Assembly (NCBI RefSeq): GCF_013149785.1
Contig: NZ_JABEZU010000001.1
Location: 682,001-746,000, forward strand
Length of the DNA: 64,000 nt
Source of the DNA: Isoptericola halotolerans
GTDB taxonomy: Bacteria; Actinomycetota; Actinomycetes; Actinomycetales; Cellulomonadaceae
Direction: 5' to 3'
In this document: in pieces, positions 32,736 to 41,110 of the stretch
Layout of the letters: every line of letters starts with the position of its first letter
How positions within the stretch are numbered: the stretch's first letter is position 1
Made by a program: the position numbers and the translations under genes
The notes under the pieces: generated by a model
Told to the model about the DNA's origin: nothing
Database searches by the model: none
The model's input: the letters and a program-made list of their open reading frames with translations, nothing else

Positions 32736-33731
32736 TCAGTAGGCGTAGGGGAAGCCGGACCAGTCGGGGTCGCGCTTGGCGAGGAACGCGTCGCGCCCCT
32801 CGACGGCCTCGTCGGTCATGTAGGCGAGGCGCGTGGCCTCGCCGGCGAAGACCTGCTGGCCCATGAGCCCGTCGTCGGGCAGGTTGAAGGCGAACTTGAG
32901 CATGCGCACCGCCTGCGGTGACTTGGTGGCGATCGTCGCGGCGTACTCCAGCGCCAGGTTCTCCAGCTCGGCGTGGTCGGCGACCTCGTTGACGGCGCCC
33001 CAGCGCTCGGCGTCCTCGGCGGAGTACTCGCGGGCGAGGAAGAAGATCTCGCGGGCCCGCTTCTGCCCGACCTGGCGTGCCAGGTACGCCGAGCCGTAGC
33101 CGCCGTCGAAGGAGCCGACGTTCGCGTCGGTCTGCTTGAACCGGGCGTGCTCCCGGCTCGCGATCGACAGGTCTGCCACCACGTGCAGCGAGTGCCCACC
33201 GCCGGCGGCCCAGCCGTTGACGACGGCGATGACGACCTTGGGCATGGTGCGGACGAGGCGCTGCACCTCGAGGATGTGCAGCCGCCCGGCGCGTGCCGGG
33301 TCGACGTGGTCGGCGGTGTCGGCACCGTCGAGGGGGCGGCCGTCGTCGTCGGTGGCCGTGTACTGGTACCCCGAGCGCCCGCGGATGCGCTGGTCGCCGC
33401 CCGAGCAGAACGCCCACCCGCCGTCCTTGGGGGACGGGCCGTTGCCGGTGAGCAGCACGGTGCCGACGTCGGAGGTCATGCGGGCGTGGTCGAGCACCCG
33501 GTAGAGCTCGTCGACGGTGTGCGGGCGGAACGCGTTGCGTACCTCGGGCCGGTCGAAGGCGATCCGCACGACCGGCAGGTCGCGCGAGGACGGGGTGCCG
33601 TCGTCGGACGTGTCGCGCTCCACGCCCCGGTGGTACGTGAGGTCCGTCAGGTCGTCGAACCCGGCCACGGTGCGCCACCGCGTGGGGTCGAAGGTCTCGG
33701 AGACGGGTGCGGGAAGGTCGCTGGTGCTCAC
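32736..33731 (-). CDS. menB: 1,4-dihydroxy-2-naphthoyl-CoA synthase
   Basis: Crotonase-fold enzyme that cyclises o-succinylbenzoyl-CoA to DHNA-CoA. The 331-residue protein has VRIAFDRPEVRNAFRPHTVDEL early, the oxyanion-hole segments CSGGDQRIRG and NGWAAGGGHSLH, and the C-terminal DPDWSGFPYAY ending typical of MenB. The N-terminal extension and insert around YTATDDDGRP resemble other actinobacterial MenB. The GTG at 33729-33731 is placed by a leaderless -10 (minus-strand TACGCT, seven bases away). It is a single-gene unit, divergent from the AAA ATPase. Confidence 0.94.
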   Translation of the reverse strand: MSTSDLPAPVSETFDPTRWRTVAGFDDLTDLTYHRGVERDTSDDGTPSSRDLPVVRIAFDRPEVRNAFRPHTVDELYRVLDHARMTSDVGTVLLTGNGPSPKDGGWAFCSGGDQRIRGRSGYQYTATDDDGRPLDGADTADHVDPARAGRLHILEVQRLVRTMPKVVIAVVNGWAAGGGHSLHVVADLSIASREHARFKQTDANVGSFDGGYGSAYLARQVGQKRAREIFFLAREYSAEDAERWGAVNEVADHAELENLALEYAATIATKSPQAVRMLKFAFNLPDDGLMGQQVFAGEATRLAYMTDEAVEGRDAFLAKRDPDWSGFPYAY

Positions 33732-33738
33732 GCGGGCC

Positions 33739-33744
33739 AGCGTA
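33739..33744 (-). promoter_or_regulatory. Leaderless -10 element of menB
   Basis: Minus-strand TACGCT, seven bases, then GTG at 33731. The ATPase iterons start 37 bases further upstream and may affect menB as well. Confidence 0.5.
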
Positions 33745-33780
33745 GTGCGCTCCGTGGGTTGGCGGTCCACGCGGACTGGT

Positions 33781-33839
33781 CTGCAAAGTGAAGTCCGGAA
33801 TGCCTGCAAAGTGTAGCCTGGAGGTCCTGCAAACTGTAG
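33781..33839 (+). repeat. Three 13-bp direct repeats upstream of the DUF4143 ATPase gene
   Basis: CTGCAAAGTGAAG (33781-33793), CTGCAAAGTGTAG (33804-33816) and CTGCAAACTGTAG (33827-33839) are spaced exactly 23 bp apart. Each is an imperfect dyad of the form CTRCA-N3-TGYAG. The third copy runs into the -10 element (TAGTAT, 33837-33842), which sits six bases before the GTG at 33849. The layout resembles a cooperative operator. Which protein binds is unknown; autoregulation by the ATPase is one guess. Confidence 0.8.
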
Positions 33840-33848
33840 TATTCGCTG

Positions 33849-35102
33849 GTGGAGTACATCGAGAGGATCGCCGACCGTCTCGTGGCGGACCGACTTCGGT
33901 CGGCGGGAGCTGTGCTCATCGAGGGCCCGCGGGCGTGCGGCAAGACGTCCACCGCGCGGCAGCACGCCGCGAGCGCTGTCTACCTGCAGAACGACGACGC
34001 CGCGCGCTCGGCTCTCGACGTGGACCCGCGGCTCGTCCTGGCTGGTGCGACGCCGCGTCTTCTCGACGAGTGGCAGGTGGACGCCACCCGCCTCTGGAAC
34101 GGCGTACGCGCAACCGTCGACGACCGAGGGAAGCCAGGGCAGTTCATCCTGACCGGGTCGGCGGTGCCGGACGACGACGCCCGGCGTCACACCGGCGCGG
34201 GACGGTTCGCGCGAGTGGAGATGCGACCGATGGCCCTCGCCGAGTCCGGCGAGTCCAGCGGTGCGATGTCGTTGCGAGCGCTCCTCGACGGAGATCCGCC
34301 GGATCCCGGGCGTTCCGACCTGACGATCCCTGACCTGGCACGGCTGGTGGTCCGGGGCGGGTGGCCGCTGCACCTCCGCATGGATGACACCGCCGCGGCC
34401 CAGGCGTCGTCGGACTACCTGGCCTCGATCGCGGACGCGGACCTGGGACGCCTGGACACGTCGCGGCGTGATCCTGCGCGTGCCGGACGGTTGCTGCACG
34501 CGTTGGCGCGGAACACCGCCATGGAGCTCGTCGTCGACCGTCTGACCCGCGAGGTCGACGGCCCGGACGGCGCGATGGCTCGCACCACGGTCTACGACTA
34601 TCTCGTCGATCTTCGCCGTCTCATGGTTCTCCAGGAGCAGCCCGCCTGGGCACCACGCCTGCGGTCGAGAGCGCGGTTGCGCACGCGGCCGCGCGTCCAC
34701 CTCGTCGATCCGTCGCTCGCATCGGCAGCGCTGCAGGCCGACGCCGATCACCTCCTCGCGGACCTGACGACCTTCGGCCTGCTCTTCGAGTCGTTGGTGG
34801 TCCGGGACCTACGCACCTATGCCGACGCCCTGGACGCCCGGGTCTTCCACTACCGGGACTCCGACAACCTCGAGATCGACGTCGTGGTCCAACGACGCGA
34901 CGGTGTGTTCGGCGCGTTCGAGGTCAAGCTCGGTGCAGGGCAGGTCGACGCGGCGGCGGCAGCCCTGCTGCGCTTCGCGGCGAAGCTGGACGCCGATCAC
35001 TCCGGTGCGCCCGCGGTGCTCGGGGTGATCACCGGCAGCGAGTACGGCTACGTGCGACCGGACGGGGTCGTGGTCGTCCCGCTGGGGATGCTCGGCGCCT
35101 GA
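33849..35102 (+). CDS. AAA-type ATPase with DUF4143 domain
   Basis: A 417-residue protein with an N-terminal P-loop (GPRACGKTS, Lys32), the Walker-B-like LLDEWQVD, sensor LTGSA, and a C-terminal DUF4143 domain ending in a PD-(D/E)XK-nuclease-like strand set (NLEIDVVVQ... FGAFEVKLG), where Asp, Glu and Lys are all present. These genes are scattered, often horizontally mobile, and of unknown function; links to toxin-antitoxin or defence have been suggested. It sits alone between menB and the SurA-like gene. GTG 33849 follows a leaderless -10 and three upstream repeats. Confidence 0.9.
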   Translation: MEYIERIADRLVADRLRSAGAVLIEGPRACGKTSTARQHAASAVYLQNDDAARSALDVDPRLVLAGATPRLLDEWQVDATRLWNGVRATVDDRGKPGQFILTGSAVPDDDARRHTGAGRFARVEMRPMALAESGESSGAMSLRALLDGDPPDPGRSDLTIPDLARLVVRGGWPLHLRMDDTAAAQASSDYLASIADADLGRLDTSRRDPARAGRLLHALARNTAMELVVDRLTREVDGPDGAMARTTVYDYLVDLRRLMVLQEQPAWAPRLRSRARLRTRPRVHLVDPSLASAALQADADHLLADLTTFGLLFESLVVRDLRTYADALDARVFHYRDSDNLEIDVVVQRRDGVFGAFEVKLGAGQVDAAAAALLRFAAKLDADHSGAPAVLGVITGSEYGYVRPDGVVVVPLGMLGA

Positions 35103-35117
35103 CGTGCCGACGTCCGC

Positions 35118-35885
35118 TCACAGGTGGATGGTCACGTCGCCCTGGTCGCGCAGCGTGGACACGATCTCCTGGACCGCCGCGTTCTGCTGCTCGCCGGTCG
35201 CCTGCTGGGCGAGCTGGTCGCGGACGTCCTCGAACGGCGGGATCTCCGTCTCCGGGGTCTCCTCGCCGCCCTGGGCCTCCAGCTGCTCGACGAGGGCGTC
35301 GTACTGGGCGCGCAGCTCGTCCTCGGACGGCTCCTCGATGTCCGCCTCGGCCTCGATGTAGGCGCTGACCTGGAACTGCGCGGCGGCGTCCGAGCGCACC
35401 TCGTCCTCCGAGAGACCCTGCTCGCCGAGTGCGGCGATCACCTCGTCGGCGGACTGCAGCCCGTTCTGCGCGGCGATGTCCTCGAGCGTGGTCCGGACGT
35501 CCTCGTCGGTCACCTCGATGTCGGCCTGCGCGGCCGCCTGCGTCAGCAGCCGGTTGCCCACCAGCTGCTCGACGACCTGCTGCTTGAGGGCCTCCTGGTC
35601 GATCTCCTCGCCGGTGCTCTGCTGGGTCATCGCGGCCTGCTGCAGCTGACCCTCGTAGCTGGCGGCGAACTCCTCCCGGTCGATGTCCTCGCCGTTGACC
35701 TCGGCGACGACGTCGGGCACACCCTCCAGGTCGGCCTCGGGGAGCTCGGTGCCTGCGCCGGCGTCGGGTGCTTGCTCGGCGCTCGGGCCGGCCGCGGGGT
35801 CCTGGTCGTCGGTCTCGGACGTGCAGCCGGCGAGCGCGACGACCGCGGCCACAGAGAGCGCGACGAGCGGGCGCTTGATCGACAT
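35118..35885 (-). CDS. SurA N-terminal-domain lipoprotein (putative secreted chaperone)
   Basis: A 255-residue lipoprotein with a signal ending in LAGC (Cys21), an acidic linker, and a SurA_N-type helical region (VVAEVNGEDIDREEFAASYE through DIEVTDEDVR). No PPIase (parvulin) domain is recognisable; the C-terminus is a long helical, Glu/Gln-rich segment. The likely role is folding or holding of exported proteins, inferred from family. ATG 35883-35885 follows GAGGAG. It converges on the ATPase gene. Confidence 0.87.
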   Translation of the reverse strand: MSIKRPLVALSVAAVVALAGCTSETDDQDPAAGPSAEQAPDAGAGTELPEADLEGVPDVVAEVNGEDIDREEFAASYEGQLQQAAMTQQSTGEEIDQEALKQQVVEQLVGNRLLTQAAAQADIEVTDEDVRTTLEDIAAQNGLQSADEVIAALGEQGLSEDEVRSDAAAQFQVSAYIEAEADIEEPSEDELRAQYDALVEQLEAQGGEETPETEIPPFEDVRDQLAQQATGEQQNAAVQEIVSTLRDQGDVTIHL

Positions 35886-36094
35886 GGTCACTCCTCGTGA
35901 TCGGTGCTGGGCGGACGACGGTAAACACATGAACCTGAGAGCGGGCGGAGCGGTGATCAGGTCCCGTTCAGGAACCGGACGGACGGTCGCCGGTCACCGA
36001 GCCCTGGCACACGGCACCGAGCTCTTGCAGGGCGTCCCGAGCATCCGCGCGCGTCGCCCGCAGAATCTGCACGACGGTGGCGCACCATGGAGTC

Positions 36095-36280
36095 ATGAAC
36101 ACGATGCCACCTCGAGACACCGAGGTCGCCGACCCGGACGAGGTCGTCGACGAGCTCATCGCCTACGACGCCGCCGCCCTGCGCCGCGCAACCGCTGCCA
36201 CGCAGTCCGTCCCGTTGACCGCACGGCGCGGGCCGAACCGCTGGACGTACCGCAACCCGCCCGAGGAGTTCACGGACTGA
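36095..36280 (+). CDS. Small hypothetical protein
   Basis: A 61-residue reading frame, acidic then basic, with Asp/Glu-rich EVADPDEVVDELIAYDAAAL and a C-terminal RRGPNRWTYRNPPEEFTD. Codon use is consistent with coding sequence. The start is uncertain: ATG 36095 has GGAG only two bases away, while ATG 36104 (58 residues) has the same GGAG at 11 bases. No family recognised. It is 59 bases upstream of menC. Confidence 0.5.
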   Translation: MNTMPPRDTEVADPDEVVDELIAYDAAALRRATAATQSVPLTARRGPNRWTYRNPPEEFTD

Positions 36281-36327
36281 CGCGGGGACCGGCGCGGCAC
36301 AGGCCGCGCGGTCCGGTCGGCTCGTCC

Positions 36328-36333
36328 TACCCT
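36328..36333 (+). promoter_or_regulatory. Leaderless -10 element of menC-menD
   Basis: TACCCT, six bases, then GTG at 36340. Confidence 0.5.
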
Positions 36334-36339
36334 GAGGTC

Positions 36340-37380
36340 GTGCCCGCCAACCTCTCCGCGACGAGGCAGGACCGGTCCGTCTGGTCGTCCCCCCTGCGCA
36401 CCCGCTTCCGCCAGCTCGACGTCCGCGACGGACTGCTCCTGCGTGGCGAGTCCGGCTGGGGGGAGCTCAGCCCCTTCTGGGAGTACGACGACGGCGAGTC
36501 GGCCGCGTGGCTGCGTGCGGCCCGGGAGGCCGCAGACCTGCCGTTCCCCGACCCGGTGCGCGACCGGGTCCCGGTGAACGTCACCGTGCCCGCCGTCGAC
36601 CCGGAGCGGGCCCGCGACATCGTGCTGGGCTCCGGCGGTTGCCGCACCGCGAAGGTCAAGGTCGCGCAACGCACGAGCAGCACGGGAAGCGCCGGGAGCA
36701 CCCGCGGCGTCGTCGAACCCGTCGACACCGAGATCGCGCGGGTCGAGGCGGTCCGCGCCGCGTTCGACGAGGCGGGGATGCCCGACGCCGCGATCCGCGT
36801 GGACGCCAACGGCGCCTGGACCCTCGAGGAGGCGCTGCGGCGCATCCCGTTGCTGGACGCCGCGGCCCGCGGGTTGGAGTACGTCGAGCAGCCGTGCGCC
36901 ACGGTCACCGAGCTGGCGGCGGTGCGCCGTGGTACCGACGTGCCCGTCGCCGCCGACGAGTCGATCCGGCGTGCCGCCGACCCGTTGCGTGTCGTCCGCG
37001 AGGAGGCCGCCGACGTCGTGGTGCTCAAGGTGCAGCCGCTCGGCGGGGTGCGGGCCTGCCTGGCGCTGGCCGAGCAGGTCGGGCTGCCCGTGGTCGTGTC
37101 CTCCGCCCTGGAGTCCTCCGTCGGCCTCGCGGCCGGCGTCGCGCTCGCCGCCGCCCTGCCCGAGCTGCCGCACGCCTGCGGGCTGGCCACCTCCCAGCTC
37201 CTCGTGCACGACGTGACCGGCACCCCGCTGCTGCCCGTCGACGGCGCCCTCCCGGCCCGCCGCGTCGCCCCGGACGCGGACGCCCTGGCCGCCGCCACGG
37301 CGCACCCGGCGCTCCGGGACCGGTGGTTCGCCCGCCACGACCGGCTGGCCGCCCTCCTCGACGCGGGACGTGCCGCATGA
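36340..37380 (+). CDS. menC: o-Succinylbenzoate synthase
   Basis: Enolase-superfamily dehydratase forming o-succinylbenzoate from SHCHC. The 346-residue protein shows the catalytic Lys in TAKVKV (about 105), metal ligands in VDANGAW (Asp about 154), VEQP (Glu about 182) and AADES (Asp/Glu about 206-207), and a second Lys in VLKVQPLGG (about 229). A Ser/Thr/Gly-rich insert (about 110-123) follows the first Lys. The GTG is set by a leaderless -10. Its stop overlaps menD by four bases. Confidence 0.93.
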   Translation: MPANLSATRQDRSVWSSPLRTRFRQLDVRDGLLLRGESGWGELSPFWEYDDGESAAWLRAAREAADLPFPDPVRDRVPVNVTVPAVDPERARDIVLGSGGCRTAKVKVAQRTSSTGSAGSTRGVVEPVDTEIARVEAVRAAFDEAGMPDAAIRVDANGAWTLEEALRRIPLLDAAARGLEYVEQPCATVTELAAVRRGTDVPVAADESIRRAADPLRVVREEAADVVVLKVQPLGGVRACLALAEQVGLPVVVSSALESSVGLAAGVALAAALPELPHACGLATSQLLVHDVTGTPLLPVDGALPARRVAPDADALAAATAHPALRDRWFARHDRLAALLDAGRAA

Positions 37381-39233
37381 CCCCCGTGCCGGCGTCGGAC
37401 GGCCCCAGGCCCGCGGTGGAGGCTGCCCGGGCCCTCGTCGCGGACCTCGTCGCCCAGGGTGTCCGAGACGTCGTGCTGGCACCCGGCTCCCGCTCGGCGC
37501 CCCTCGCCTACGCGCTCGCCGAGGCGGACGCCCGCGGCGACCTCGTGCTGCACGTGCGGGTCGACGAACGCTCGGCCGGCTTCCTGGCGCTGGGGCTGTC
37601 GCGCGGCTCGGCCCTGGGCCCCACGGACGACGGCGGCACCCCGGACGACGACGCTGCTTCCGGTGGCGCCGTTCTGCGCCCGGCCGCGCCACGGCCCGTC
37701 GCGGTCGTGACGACGTCGGGCACCGCGGTGGCGAACCTGCACCCGGCCGTGCTGGAGGCGCACCACGCCCACCTGCCGCTGGTCGCCCTGACCGCCGACC
37801 GGCCGCACGAGCTGCGGGGGAGCGGTGCCTCGCAGACCACCGACCAGGTGGGGATCTTCGGCACCGCCGCGCGTGCCGCCGTCGACGTCCCCGCCCCGGA
37901 CGGCCGCCCGGGGGAGGTGCGCGACCTGCTCGCCACCGGGCGGCGGGTGCTGGCCGCGGCGCGGGGGCTGCGCGACGGCCGGCCGGGGCCGGTCCACCTC
38001 AACCTCGCTTTTCGTGACCCGTTGCAGCCCAGCAGCGGACTGGCGGGCCACACCGTGGCGGACCCGGACGGCGTCGAGGTGGTGCCGCCGTCACCCGGTC
38101 CCGGCGCCGACCCGGCTCTCCCCGGTGACCCCACGCGCACGCTGGTCGTGGCGGGTGACGGCGCAGGGTCCGGCGCTCGACGCCTCGCCGAGGCGCAGGG
38201 CTGGCCCCTGCTCGCCGAACCGTCCTCGGGCAGCGCGGGTGGTCCGCTGGCCGTGACCGCCTACCGGTCGGTGCTCGGCAGCGACGGGATCGCCGACGAC
38301 GTCGAGCACGTCGTCGTGCTGGGCCACCCGACCCTGTCCCGCCCGGTCCAGCGGCTGCTCGCCCGCCCGGACGTCGCGGTCACCGTGGTCGCCCCCGGTG
38401 GCGGGCCCTGGCCCGACGCGGCACGCAACGCGACCCGGGTGGTCGAGGCGCTCCACGACCGGTGGTTCGAGCCGACAGCACCTGCCGACGGCGGGGCCTT
38501 CCGCTCCCGGTGGCAGGCCGCGAGCGCGGCCGCGGCTGCCGTCGTCGACGCGGCGACCGGCGACGACGCCGTGCGCGAGGGCCTGCTCACGGCCCCGTAC
38601 GCGGCGCTCGCCGTCGCCCGCGCCGTCGTCGCCGTCTCGGCCCCGGGCGACGTGCTGGTGGTGGGTGCGTCGAACCCGGTGCGGGACCTCGACCTCGTGC
38701 TGGGTCTCGACCCGGTACCGGTGCCGCAGGTGCTGGCGAACCGGGGTCTCGCCGGGATCGACGGCACGCTCTCGAGCGCGACGGGGGTGGCGATCGGGGC
38801 CGCCCGGGCAGGTCGGCGCACGCGCGCGCTGGTCGGAGACCTGACGTTCCTGCACGACGTCGGCGGGCTGCTGCGCGGTCCCGGCGAACCGCCCGTGGAC
38901 CTCGACGTGGTCGTGGTGAACGACGACGGTGGCTCGATCTTCGCGACCCTCGAGCACGGGGCGCTCGCGGCGACGGGACCGACGGCGGCCGCGACCTTCG
39001 AGCGGGTCTTCGGCACGCCGCACGGGGCGAACCTGGCCCAGCTGTGCGCCGGCTTCGGCGTCGACCACCAGCTCGTGGAGGACGCTCCCTCGCTGCGCCA
39101 CGCCCTGGCGGGACCCTCGCACGGGGTGCGCGTGGTGGAGGTGCACGTGTCGCGCGCCGACCGGTTCGTCGGGTCGCGGGACCTCACCGCGCGGGTCCAG
39201 GCCGCGGTGGCCGCCCGGCTCGGGTCGCTCTGA
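37377..39233 (+). CDS. menD: SEPHCHC synthase (MenD)
   Basis: Thiamine diphosphate enzyme condensing isochorismate with 2-oxoglutarate, the first committed step to menaquinone. The 618-residue protein has the N-terminal Pyr-domain segment VLAPGSRSAPLAYALAEADA with VDERSAGFLALGL, TTSGTAVANLHPAV, and the ThDP-binding motif from GDLTFLHDVGG through VVNDDGGSIF (about 487-523). Overlap with menC (ATGA) indicates an operon. An Asp/Gly insert near residue 80 is unusual but harmless looking. Confidence 0.95.
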   Translation: MTPVPASDGPRPAVEAARALVADLVAQGVRDVVLAPGSRSAPLAYALAEADARGDLVLHVRVDERSAGFLALGLSRGSALGPTDDGGTPDDDAASGGAVLRPAAPRPVAVVTTSGTAVANLHPAVLEAHHAHLPLVALTADRPHELRGSGASQTTDQVGIFGTAARAAVDVPAPDGRPGEVRDLLATGRRVLAAARGLRDGRPGPVHLNLAFRDPLQPSSGLAGHTVADPDGVEVVPPSPGPGADPALPGDPTRTLVVAGDGAGSGARRLAEAQGWPLLAEPSSGSAGGPLAVTAYRSVLGSDGIADDVEHVVVLGHPTLSRPVQRLLARPDVAVTVVAPGGGPWPDAARNATRVVEALHDRWFEPTAPADGGAFRSRWQAASAAAAAVVDAATGDDAVREGLLTAPYAALAVARAVVAVSAPGDVLVVGASNPVRDLDLVLGLDPVPVPQVLANRGLAGIDGTLSSATGVAIGAARAGRRTRALVGDLTFLHDVGGLLRGPGEPPVDLDVVVVNDDGGSIFATLEHGALAATGPTAAATFERVFGTPHGANLAQLCAGFGVDHQLVEDAPSLRHALAGPSHGVRVVEVHVSRADRFVGSRDLTARVQAAVAARLGSL

Positions 39234-39376
39234 CGCCGGGCGCCCGGCCCGAGCAGCCGCGATCCTCGCCCCGCTGACCTGCTGCGACCGCGTTTGCCAG
39301 GGAGTTCACAGGTCCGGCCAAGGGGTGCCCCAGGATCACGGTGTTCTCTGGACCCAGGACATCGAGGAGAGGGCAC

Positions 39377-40930
39377 ATGAGCACCGAGAACACGTCGCCG
39401 CAGGACCCGTCGCACGGGGAGCACCCGGTCGAGCAGCCCACCGCACCGTTGCACCCCGTCCACCAGCCTCAGCCCGCCCGGTTCGCGCACCCGGCCGCGC
39501 CGTCGTACCAGGCCCCGCCGCAGCAGGCCCCCCACGCGGGTGGTCCGCCGCCGGGGTACCCGACGGGCCAGGCGTACCCCACAGGGGGCCGGCCCCTGCC
39601 CGCTCCGTACGCCACGGCGGACGCCACGACGCAGCAGCGCCGGCGCTCGGCGTGGGGCCCGGTCGTGGCCGCCGCGGCCGGTGCCGCCGTCCTGGCGAGC
39701 GGTGCGACCTACGCGCTCACCGGGACGCTGGGGGGCGACGGCGTCGCGTCGCTCGCCGACGTGGGCACCCCGGAGCAGAGCACCACGGCGCCCGTGGCGA
39801 GCTCCAGCAACCAGAACCCCGACTGGCAGGCCGTCACGGCGGCCGTCGCGCCGTCCGTCGTCGCGATCCAGGTGTCCGGTCAGGGCGGCGGGTCCGAGGG
39901 CTCGGGCGTCGTCCTCGACGCCGAGGGTCACGTCCTGACGAACAACCACGTCGTCGCCGGCGCCTCCGACGGCGCGGTGCAGGTCACCCTCAGCGACGGC
40001 AGGCTGTACGCGGCGACGATCGTCGGCACCGACCCGACCACGGACCTCGCCGTCGTGCAGCTCGACGACGCGCCCGACGACCTCGAGCCTGCCACCTTCG
40101 GTGACTCCGACGCCGTGCAGGTGGGCGACTCGGTCCTCGCGGTCGGCAACCCGCTCGGCCTGGCGAACACGGCGACGACCGGCATCGTCTCCGCGCTGGA
40201 CCGGCCGGTGGCCGCCTCCGGAGACGACTCCGGAGAGGTCGTGGTGACGAACGCGATCCAGATCGATGCCGCGATCAACCCGGGCAACTCCGGTGGTCCG
40301 CTGTTCGACGCGCAGGGTCGCGTCGTCGGGATCACGTCCTCCATCGCCACGCTCTCGAACGGTGCGAACCAGTCGGGCTCGATCGGCCTCGGCTTCGCGA
40401 TCCCGGTCAACCTCGCGACGAACGTCGCCCAGCAGCTCGTCGAGGACGGCACGGCCGAGCACGCGTTCCTGGGCGTCTCGCTCGGGGACGCCACGGCGGA
40501 GGCCGACGGCGTCACGCGCCGCGGCGCCGAGGTCGGGCAGGTCACCGAGGGCTCGCCGGCCGCGGAGGCCGGTCTGCGACCGGGTGACGTCATCGTGGCC
40601 ATCGACGAGGACAGCGTCAACGGGGCGGAGTCCCTCACCGCCTACGTGCGCGAGCGCACGGCCGGGGAGCAGGCCACGATCACGTACGTCCGGGACGGTC
40701 GGACCCAGACGGCGGACGTGACCCTCGCGGTCCGCGAGGCGACCACCACCGGTTCCCAGGGCGGCTCCGACGGCTCGGGGCTGCCTGGGCAGGACGGGTC
40801 CGGCCAGCAGGGTCAGGGGTCCGACGAGGGCGGCTCGGACCAGGGCGGCTCGGACCAGGGCGGCGAGGGTTCCGACCCGACGCAGCCCGACAACATCCCG
40901 GACTGGTTGCACGACCTGTTCGGCAACTGA
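39377..40930 (+). CDS. HtrA/DegP-like membrane-anchored serine protease with PDZ domain
   Basis: A 517-residue quality-control protease facing the cell exterior. It has a Pro/Gln/His-rich cytoplasmic N-terminus (about 1-90), one helix (WGPVVAAAAGAAVLASGATYAL), a trypsin-like domain with the triad His in TNNHVVAG (about 191), Asp in TTDLAVVQL (about 222) and Ser in NPGNSGGPL (about 304), then a PDZ domain (about 370-460) and a Gly/Ser/Gln-rich tail with GGSDQ repeats. ATG 39377 follows GAGGAGAGGG. A large hairpin closes the unit. Confidence 0.94.
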   Translation: MSTENTSPQDPSHGEHPVEQPTAPLHPVHQPQPARFAHPAAPSYQAPPQQAPHAGGPPPGYPTGQAYPTGGRPLPAPYATADATTQQRRRSAWGPVVAAAAGAAVLASGATYALTGTLGGDGVASLADVGTPEQSTTAPVASSSNQNPDWQAVTAAVAPSVVAIQVSGQGGGSEGSGVVLDAEGHVLTNNHVVAGASDGAVQVTLSDGRLYAATIVGTDPTTDLAVVQLDDAPDDLEPATFGDSDAVQVGDSVLAVGNPLGLANTATTGIVSALDRPVAASGDDSGEVVVTNAIQIDAAINPGNSGGPLFDAQGRVVGITSSIATLSNGANQSGSIGLGFAIPVNLATNVAQQLVEDGTAEHAFLGVSLGDATAEADGVTRRGAEVGQVTEGSPAAEAGLRPGDVIVAIDEDSVNGAESLTAYVRERTAGEQATITYVRDGRTQTADVTLAVREATTTGSQGGSDGSGLPGQDGSGQQGQGSDEGGSDQGGSDQGGEGSDPTQPDNIPDWLHDLFGN

Positions 40931-41013
40931 TCCTCCACGCTCCCGCGGCGGCCCGGCGTCCCCCCTCGTCTGTCGCCACCGCGGGTGCCGACCGTGCCGC
41001 CTCACCTCGGTTC

Positions 41014-41075
41014 GGTCGGCAAGCCGCGGCCGGTTCGGCACGACTGCGTGCCGAACCGGCCGCGTCGTGCCGACC
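41014..41075. terminator. Extended bidirectional hairpin between htrA-like gene and menF
   Basis: Inner arms CGCGGCCGGTTCGGCAC (41025-41041) and GTGCCGAACCGGCCGCG (41048-41064) are perfect over 17 bp with a 6-base loop. Outer arms GGTCGGCA (41014-41021) and TGCCGACC (41068-41075) add 8 bp after a 3x3 internal loop. It sits in the 180-base gap between convergent genes and reads as a terminator for both. Confidence 0.85.
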
Positions 41076-41110
41076 GGATGCCTGGCTGCGCCGAGGCGCG
41101 CTGCGTCAGG

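Noticed and set aside
39291-39308. Another Rex site before the htrA-like gene (TTGCC...TTCACAG)
   Set aside because: Only the right half matches; the left half lacks TGTGA, so there is no dyad.
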